Of a stretch of DNA of 64,000 bases, positions 56,878-64,000 are shown one piece after another; position 1 is the first letter of the stretch; each line of letters begins with the position of its first letter. Made by a program: the position numbers and the translations under genes. The DNA is from Hirsutella rhossiliensis. Taxonomy: Eukaryota; Ascomycota; Sordariomycetes; Hypocreales; Ophiocordycipitaceae. The stretch spans positions 1,736,001-1,800,000 of the forward strand of contig NW_025408672.1 in NCBI RefSeq assembly GCF_020360975.1, written 5' to 3'. The notes beneath the pieces are model-generated. The model was not told where the DNA came from and searched no databases. It saw only the letters and a list, made by a program, of their open reading frames with translations.

Positions 56878-59700
56878 TGCTGAACAAGCCATATTGCGCC
56901 ATTTTCTGGGGAATGGCCGCCCGGAGGCCCATTCCACGCAGTCGACGGCTCAAGGGCCTAGCATAGATATAAGTATTACCTGCTTTTCAAGTCGGCAATG
57001 GAGGTATTATAGGCTTCTTGGTGGAAGATTTATGGTATCAAGCGTTGATTGCGGATTATATTAAGTCAGAATTCTCACCAGACAGTTCAAATGACGACGC
57101 AACGTGAAAAGACCTGATGCCTTTGGGCCCTGGCAGAGGGAGACTAGCTCCAGCAGTTGCATCACTGGTGCGTGTTATAGCTTATGTCTTCTGTATCATC
57201 TTACGGACAGAAGTCTTGTTGGCTGGTCTTTTTGTCTGACAGACAGGCTGGCTGTTCTGAACAATGACATGAGGAAATGTGTCTGGCGCTCGCATCCCAA
57301 TTCCACCGTGACAAAGTCGATATTGCTTCTGTACGTTCTTATTCAGCACTTGCTTTTTATCGTCTCGTGGCAAACATGGTCACGCGGAATCTTTGCTGAA
57401 GACTTGGAGACTGGCAACAGGATATGCCAATATCTGCCATGATGTGGCCATTACGGCACTTGTAAATCGAAATCCCATCCAGTGGCCAGACTCTACTTTG
57501 CAGACGACATCCCACACACACCTGATATCATCAGGTTGCCTGCCGTTTCTTTATGCTCCTGGACCGGGAGCAGAATGCAGCGGCACGGGAACCAATGCAG
57601 TAAGGAACACATAAGCTGGAAAACCATATAACTGGAGTTTGCTGAAGGATAGACTTTGTATGATTCTGTGAACAAATGCGAAACGTGATACTGAGGCACT
57701 CGATCAAGAGCAGGGGGGGGGATTCAAATCGTCCGTTGTATAGGGTAGCGAGGGAGAAGCAAGCTTGAGAGGTAGAAGGGCGAAGACTTTGTTTGCTATT
57801 CTTTTAAAGAAGAAGTGTCGATTGAATTGCTGTGGTCGCGAGAGTGATATTGCTTGCTGGATTTGGCAAACCATATATACCGAACGGGGGCACTTTGGCA
57901 ATTACGGTATTTGTTCACTTTTGATTGCAATCTCAACTCAGGTAAATCGGTAAATGACTGCGGTATCACGAATCATGGCTCTTCACAGTCTCGATGTATT
58001 CAATATGCTTTGAAGGACCGTTTAAATATTTCGTCAAGGAAGGCAGCTTTTGGGGGTATTGAATGGGTACGTCGTCCAACTACCCTAGAGCTCTGAAAGA
58101 TTGCGAAGTGACTCCGAGAGTAGCACGTGAGCAGACACGTGAGCAGAACGACGAACATCTCCGAGACACAAAAAGTAAGCTTGATTGGTGGAGACCGGAG
58201 GCTGGCTGACCCGGGGAACAAGACCCTTGCCCCCAAGGAGGCACAGCGTGTCTGGGATAGCTGAGCCCCTTACTCACTCACGGGACACAAGATTTGGATC
58301 GTCCCTTGGTAGTCGCGCCTGACCGAGACACGAAAAAATCCGGTTCCCCCCGTCAGCCCCCGAGGCAACTTTGGCAAGGCTGTCCCAGCTGATGACGATG
58401 ACGAGAATGGACGGTGGGGCGACACGGACGTGCGAACACCGTCCAACGCCGCTTCCAATGGGCAGCCCGAGGAGTCATCGAGAGAAGCAACAACAGAGGC
58501 ATGTGATGCCAGGGTCTGGCCATTGTGCCCGTCGGGGCTGAAGCAGTCGACAAGGAGGCAGGATAGGGCAACAACAGAGATCCATGGCGGAAAAAAGAAG
58601 CTCACCACCTTACTGAGCTCGATATATTTGGCAGAGTGCTGGTCAATTTTCAGCAAGTCGGTCAGTCGCCAGACCAACGACCAAGCTGGGACCTGCATCT
58701 GCCGGGAGCCTCGGGGACCGGGGAGACATGCCGGCGACTGCAGGCATGACTGACAGGCCATGTCACGCTGGTATGTCTATGTTAAGTAACATTGGCCGGC
58801 AGTCAAGACAAAAATCGGGGACTCGGACGCCGCATTAGGCTTCATCGAGGATAGCCCGTTACCAAAGCTCAGGAGTCTGGGTTCCCGGGTCGAAATGAGG
58901 TTGGGGCGGGTTGTCTTGTCCGCCACTCAAAGTCCTTTTCTCTCTACTACCGACGGGGACGGCTCGAGCCGGTTGGTTGGTGCACCGAGGCTCGGTGACC
59001 TCCAAAGCTGACAATGCTGACAGCTGACAGATGCTGGATAGACACTGTAGGCCCCAACACGGCACATTGCAATATCCAAGAAACGGTTGAATTGAAAAGA
59101 AAACGCAGGGAGCATTTAGAACAAGAGGCAAGTGTCTAATAGGCATCACCATGAGCCTGTCTACGAGCGAGCCCTTGTCCAAGACTCGCATGTTTCGAAA
59201 CAGGAGCGAGCAGCAATTACACCTAGCTTCTACTGTAAGCAGGACGGCGAGACAGGCCAAAAAAAAAAGACAAGCAAGACAATGACAGCCTTTCTTTTTC
59301 TCGAAAAGACAACAACGACTCGCAAAGCAGGAAAATAAGCGACGGCGTCGAGACCTGCATCGGGAAAAAGGAACTGCCGAAGACCCCCCCTGTCTAGTTG
59401 ACAGAGAGATTGGACAATGCCGGGGCGCTCGGGCTGGCGGGCACGGAGCTGACAAGGCTAATGCAGACGTCGGGGGGAGACCTGGGGTGACGGGCCACGG
59501 TTCGAGGCCCGGCTAGCTGACAACCCCCTTTTTTCGTGTGAGTGGCCGGCCTCTCTTGTGCGTGCTGCTCCCGGCAGAGGGTCGAGCTGTGCCGAAGGGC
59601 GGCCGCCCTAATGCAGAGCTACCAAGCCGCGTCCCTGTCTGTCGCTGACAGACGATCCGAGGGTCGGGGGGGGAGAGGAAATGGCAAAAGCAATCGTGCT

Positions 59701-59767
59701 TGTGTGTGTGTGTGTGCAATGGTTCACGCGGGCGAGAGGAGGAGGAGCAGCAGCAGCAGCAGCAGCA
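59701..59767. repeat. TG and AGC microsatellites
   Basis: Eight TG units (59,701-59,716) and about seven AGC units (59,746-59,767) lie some 300 bp upstream of the hydrophobin-like gene. Confidence 0.9.
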
Positions 59768-59880
59768 AGATCCAGGGGCGGCGGACGCAGCAGGATGGGG
59801 ATGGCAACGCTCTGACCGAGTAGGGGCTGGGCTTTGGACTCAACCCGCAAAACGGGTGTTTTCCTAGCCGTCCAGCCATC

Positions 59881-59888
59881 TATATAAA
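59881..59888 (+). promoter_or_regulatory. TATA box of the hydrophobin-like gene
   Basis: TATATAAA lies 150 bp before the start codon and is followed by a C/T- and CA-rich leader, the usual layout of highly expressed fungal secretory genes. Confidence 0.65.
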
Positions 59889-60037
59889 CGTTTGATTCCG
59901 CCGCCCAGAGACCAACTTCTCTCATCCTCATCACCCTCTCAAGCAACTCAGTGCAGCTCATCAGTCACACTCGTTTCAAAAAGAATACCACTCGCTTATT
60001 CTTACTCTTTGATCACATTCTCTTCTCAGCCGTCAAG

Positions 60038-60859
60038 ATGAAGTACACTGCTGCTCTCTCCGTCCTGGCCCTGGCCGCCACCGCTGTCGCCACTCCCACC
60101 GAGGGCAAGAACGACTACGACGTCAAGGACCACAAGGACTACAAGGGTTACGGGGACAACGACTACGACTTCAAGGGCAAGGACTACAAGAGCCACTCGG
60201 ACTTCAACTTCAAGGACGTCAAGGTCAGCAAGAGCCACTCCGACTTCGACTACAAGGACGTCAAGGTCCGCAAGGGCGACTGGGACAACGACTACTACGG
60301 CAAGGACTACAAGTACGGCCACAAGCACGATGGCTACTACGGCAAGGACTACAAGTACGGCCGCAAGGACTACGATGACTACGGCTACAAGGGCATCAAG
60401 GACTACGGACGCTACGACAACGACAACGACTACTACGGCAATGGCCGCTACCACGGCGGCGACTTCCGGCACCACGGCAAGCACCACCACCACCACGATC
60501 GCGACTTCGGCAACTACCGCCGCGGCGGCTTCGGCCACCACGGCCGCGACTGGGACGACGACTTCTACGGCCGCCACGGCCACCACGGCCACCACCGTCA
60601 CCACGGCCACCACGGCCACCACGGCTTCGGTGGACGCCGTCACCACGGCTTCGGCGGATACCGCCATGGCCACCGGAACGAGGTCAACGTGTGCTCCGCC
60701 AAGGGCCACCAGCAGGTCTGCTGCAACGGCGGCCTCCTGGGCTGCACCGTCCAGGCTCTCGGCAGCCACTGCAACAACAACGCCTACTGCTGCGAGACAG
60801 GCAAGTCGCTGGGTGGCCTCATCAACATCAGCGCGCTCAACTGCCTCAAGCTCCTCTAA
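60038..60859 (+). CDS. Secreted hydrophobin-like protein with His/Gly/Asp/Tyr/Lys-rich region
   Basis: Single-exon 273-residue protein. A signal peptide ends near Ala18. Residues 24-210 are extremely hydrophilic: first Asp/Tyr/Lys repeats (DYK, KDVKV, GKDYKYG), then a Gly/His region with HHGHHG runs. The last 55 residues contain eight cysteines (219, 228, 229, 236, 245, 251, 252, 269) in the hydrophobin order C-CC-C-C-CC-C, with spacings 8, 6, 8, 5 and 16. The C3-C4 loop of six residues is much shorter than in class I or class II hydrophobins. It is probably a cell-wall or surface protein; the His-rich part may bind metal. The strong promoter layout suggests high expression. Confidence 0.8.
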   Translation: MKYTAALSVLALAATAVATPTEGKNDYDVKDHKDYKGYGDNDYDFKGKDYKSHSDFNFKDVKVSKSHSDFDYKDVKVRKGDWDNDYYGKDYKYGHKHDGYYGKDYKYGRKDYDDYGYKGIKDYGRYDNDNDYYGNGRYHGGDFRHHGKHHHHHDRDFGNYRRGGFGHHGRDWDDDFYGRHGHHGHHRHHGHHGHHGFGGRRHHGFGGYRHGHRNEVNVCSAKGHQQVCCNGGLLGCTVQALGSHCNNNAYCCETGKSLGGLINISALNCLKLL

Positions 60860-61586
60860 GCGTCGAGCGTCGCGGCAGCGAGAGGAGGCTTGTAGGCGTC
60901 AACACATTGCGGGCACTATTATTAGTCTTGGCATGGTTTTGTTTCTTGATGTCTATAGCTTCATCATTGGGTTGTTCGCACCCTGTACACTCTGCACGCC
61001 CTCTTCTTTTTGTCAAGGTCGTGGCCGGAAAAGTCTTCGTCCCTCTTGACAGTTTAATTAGTCCTAGAATATACTTAGCCGCATTTTGCCCTTGATAATC
61101 GTTCCCCGGTGATATGTTTTGATCATTGCCCAGCGTGTGATGGTCCCATGTCCTGGAATATCTTTGCTGAGGTGGCTCATTCTTTACTTGTAAATTTTCT
61201 CAAGTCCCGGAAAATTCCCCATGTCATGAAAACGTTGCTTGCGTACATGTTAGAGCACTCCAACATACGAACTCCCTACTGTTGGCCTGGTAGTATCCGA
61301 ATGATCACAGAATCACTTGACCTGTTTCCTCTTCACTCCTCACTTATGCGCAATAGCCCATCAAAAAGTAAAGAATCACGCAGCCAGCCGCGAATGCCCC
61401 TTGAAATCATTAATGCAGCAAGAGGAGATGCCCTTGTGTTGTGCTAACGCTTGGGTCATCGTGAGGGTCTCGATGGCTCTTTCGCCCCCGATCGTGAAGC
61501 CCGCGAGCATGTTTGTGCTTATGAGAAGAATGGCGATCCGCCTTCTTTCCTTTGTCGCCGGGACAAGCGTCCTCTTTCGCTCCACC
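60860..61586. other. Intergenic
   Basis: 3' regions of two converging genes. An overlapping minus frame (61,376-61,870) is considered a shadow of the next gene. Confidence 0.35.
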
Positions 61587-62084
61587 CTACCCTTGTTGCC
61601 TCGCATCGCCATTGTCTCCCCCATCTGAATCCGCATCTCCATCGTCGCCATCCTCACTACCGCTGGCGCCGCTCCCGCCCTCTCTATTCCCATCCCCGGC
61701 TGCTGGCCCGTCGGGTTCGTCCTGCTCCCTGCCGTTGGCCTTCTTTTCGTCTTTTCGCTGCTTCGCGCCGTCGGAGCGACGACTTCGGTGCCGTGGCCGA
61801 CCAGTGCGAACCCGATGGTGGTGACGGCGTCGGACCAGATGAGGCTCGGAATTATGATATTCCAACTCAATGCTAAATACAGGTTTGCTAGTGGGGATCA
61901 TCTCGTGAGTGCGAGGCCTGGGGACTTGAATCCGCAAAGTGGAAGAACAAAGAGATGCTCGAGGAGTGTGGAGAGCTGGGGAACCTTGGAGGGCGACTTA
62001 CGACCGGTGAGCCTTCTTCCCGCGAACCTTCTTCCCGCGAGACTTCTTTTTGCCGCTCCGCGGGGCGGACATGCAACTGCCCAT
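61587..62084 (-). CDS. Small charged protein with MGSCMS lipidation-type N-terminus
   Basis: Predicted 122-residue protein of no recognised family. Gly2 and Ser6 fit the myristoylation rule MGxxxS, Cys4 could be palmitoylated, and a polybasic stretch (KKKSRGKKVRGKK, about 12-24) would add membrane affinity. The middle is Arg/His-rich and the C-terminal 40 residues are acidic (EDGDDGDADSDGGD). One intron, 61,873-62,001 (129 nt, GTAAGT donor, TTTAG acceptor, phase 2); the branch point is weak. Both exons are in frame and the total is a multiple of three. An alternative acceptor could lead into the other minus frame, so exon 2 is the less certain part. Confidence 0.5.
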
Positions 62085-63861
62085 TTTGGTGGGCGCGAAA
62101 ACGACTTGTCGAGGATCCTGTAGGGGGTATCTTGCAATGGACTCGGAGGGTACGTCGTCTCCTTGGACTTGGGAAAATCTGGGGCGTCCAGAAGCAGAAC
62201 GGGAAGCGAGGGTTCCAAGTCGAATTTATACTGGCGGAAACAGACATCTTGGGGCTGTCGAGAGATAACACGAGGGCGACGCGGATTACTGAATGGGTGT
62301 CGGAGGCGTGCAGCCTGGAGGAGTCTGATGTTCAGTCAAGGGCAACTCGTTCTGGACTTCATTAAGGCCAGGTTCAGGCACAGTCAGAGTCACAGTTCAC
62401 CGGCACGCCGAGCTCTACCGAGGAGCTGTAGCCACAAAGAATGTTTGCTCGCCAAATTCATGCCATCAGCAGAGCACGCTGATTGTACGGAACGACGGAG
62501 CAGCTGGTTGTGCGAGGCCATCCATGGGTGAATTTCGAGCGGTCGAGGCAAGTCGAGGCTTTGTCTCCGTGTCCGGTTGAGCGAAACAGGCCTGGAACTG
62601 CTTGTCGGAAGCAGGGGAGCTCGACGGGAACAGCGTCGTAACACGGCCGAGGCACAATGCATTTCCGAGAATTGTTGTTGGTAGAGCATCACCATGGCCT
62701 TTCTTCTCCTGTGACGAGGGGCCCAAATTTTTGGGAGCTTTGCTGTTGTAGACCAGACCACCATGACGGCCTTGCTCCCTCTGTGACGAGCCGCTGGCTG
62801 AGACGGGGGATGGGGAGAGGGAGGTGAAGGACTGTAGCTGAGCGGGACGTGGCAAGGAAAACTGGCGTTCGATTCTTGCTCCCATGTGGACAGACTGCGG
62901 CGACGCTTGCTGGAGGCCGGGCAGCAGGGGCTCAGGACGGCAACGCACCGTCGCCCACGTGCTGGCCATGGATGGTGATTTACCGTGCAGTGCAGCGCAG
63001 TGCCGCGGCCAATCACCAAGAGGTTGCGGGTCGATGGTTTCTCTTGCGAGGCAAAGGTGGGAGGGAGAGGCTTGGAGGAGGAGGACGACAAAGTCAGGTG
63101 ACTGCCCTTGGCGGCTGCTAACCCGCATCAGGGGTCTTTAGCGTCCCCTCCCCCGCACTCGAGCCTCTGTTGCCCCGTCGAAATGGGCCGTCACCGCCCA
63201 CTTTGCTCTCACCCCGGCCCAAGCGTCACGAGGATAAGCGAAGACAAGCGAGCCGAGCACGCGTTGGACGAGTGGTTGGACGAGTGGGTGGACGAGTGGG
63301 TGTGCATGACCGGGTCCTTGCGACGGCCACGTCCCGCCATGGTATCGGCTCGACTTGGCGGCTGCTCAGGCTGGGCGATGCCATCATCACATTGTGGATG
63401 CGCCAGAGACGAGTGTTTCCGTCTCACCATTTGTGATCAAGGTTAACTAACTTGTTCACCTTTATTCACCCTGCCATCCACTCAACAGGACCCTGCTGCG
63501 GGTCGTCCACGTGGGTCCCAAGACACGGGGTGGTTTGCCGCACCGGCACGTGAAAACTGAGACAAATCAGGCCTGCCGCTCGGCTGCCCAGGTTGGGTAG
63601 AGCAGAAGCATCATGACCAGCCAGGACGTGTCTGCACCCCGGCCGTTTCTCTGCGGGGAGCCAATGAACGGGGTGGGGGCTGTTGGTTCTGGTGTCTGCC
63701 GACGGGCACTGCCAACGATTTGGCCCTACAGTACCGGGCATACAGTGTGCTTGCCGGCTTCCATCTGCAGTGATACCGTGGTATGCGTGCGGGCAGAGAC
63801 CCTCTGGCGGGCCACGAACCCAGCCTCGCCGTCCTGTGCCGTCCCGTCCGCATGCAAGCAT
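62085..63861. other. Intergenic, overlapping chance frames
   Basis: Two long overlapping minus frames (62,390-63,091 and 62,466-63,128) have Ser/Pro/Arg-rich composition, no motifs and no splice logic. I do not call either. A 12-bp triple repeat lies near 63,280. Confidence 0.35.
63264..63299. repeat. Three tandem 12-bp units
   Basis: ttggacgagtgg, ttggacgagtgg and gtggacgagtgg follow each other directly. Confidence 0.85.
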
Positions 63862-64000
63862 CGTCAGGCTGAGCGGCGGCGGCGTCTGACTGTGAACATG
63901 AAAAGCGCTCGACCAACGGCGACGGCCATCTCCGGCTGGGAAATTGTCAGGTTGAGAGCGGCGACGGCGTTTGACTGTAAACATGAAAAGCGCTCGACTA
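63862..64000. repeat. Direct repeat (~52 bp, period ~85) at the right edge
   Basis: Copies near 63,863-63,915 and 63,946-64,000 share gtcagg(c/t)tgag and aacatgaaaagcgctcgac. They differ by transitions and a 2-bp indel. More copies may lie beyond the window. Confidence 0.75.

Larger units (their letters stand above)
56878..60037. other. 3-kb gene-poor stretch
   Basis: The first part (to about 58,100) is richer in A/T than the rest of the window; frames are short and unconvincing. No CpA depletion, so this is not recent RIP. Nearer the hydrophobin-like gene there are a TG run and an AGC run (listed separately) and the promoter with a TATA box. Confidence 0.4.

Noticed and set aside
59450..59530. 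Possible tRNA-like box B (ggttcgaggcc)
   Set aside because: No matching box A or acceptor stem could be paired around it.
62390..63128. Two overlapping minus frames of 233 and 220 codons
   Set aside because: Ser/Pro/Arg-rich composition typical of chance frames in GC-rich DNA; no domain, start context or splice pattern.
63466..63984. 172-codon minus frame at the right edge
   Set aside because: It runs through the edge repeat and shows no motif; probably a chance frame.

Overview
The window looks like nuclear DNA of a filamentous ascomycete, most likely a Sordariomycete. The reasons are short introns (mostly about 50-160 nt) with CTNAC branch points, GC-rich third codon positions, filamentous-fungal gene families, and a repeat block destroyed by repeat-induced point mutation (RIP). 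No tRNA, rRNA or CRISPR was recognised. Species cannot be fixed from sequence alone.

Bases 1 to about 10,056 are one RIP block in which CpA and TpG are almost gone. It holds at least three dead retroelements on the + strand: a Ty3/Gypsy chromovirus fragment, a Ty1/Copia pol relic and a LINE/Tad-like relic. Normal dinucleotide use returns abruptly at about 10,056.

From 11 to 27 kb lies an accessory or metabolic stretch: an S9 serine peptidase, a secreted periplasmic-binding-like protein, an unidentified decayed region, an FAD amine oxidase, a bicupin oxalate decarboxylase, a DUF1275 membrane protein and an ACS-type MFS transporter. No biosynthetic logic links them clearly.

From 30 to 53 kb is a housekeeping block: Srk1/Rck2-type kinase, a nucleotidyltransferase-fold protein, proteasome lid deubiquitinase Rpn11 divergent from histone deacetylase Rpd3, RNA polymerase III subunit Rpc34, cyclophilin, Ent3-type epsin, a MARVEL protein, a Zn2Cys6 regulator and a Ctr copper transporter.

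From 53 kb to the end the DNA is gene-poor with many small repeats. It carries two small two-exon genes predicted here from splice signals, both with N-termini suited to myristoylation and palmitoylation, and a secreted hydrophobin-like protein with a long His/Gly/Asp/Tyr/Lys-rich region.

The most interesting points are: an in-frame TGA that separates the MARVEL protein from a 157-codon tail that reads like real protein; a tandem duplication of the terminal exon of the copper transporter; an upstream cyclophilin start that adds a mitochondrial-type presequence; a 14-codon mini-exon in the kinase; the two lipidation-motif proteins; and the compact hydrophobin-like protein. All exon structures were worked out by hand from reading frames and splice consensus and have no transcript support.
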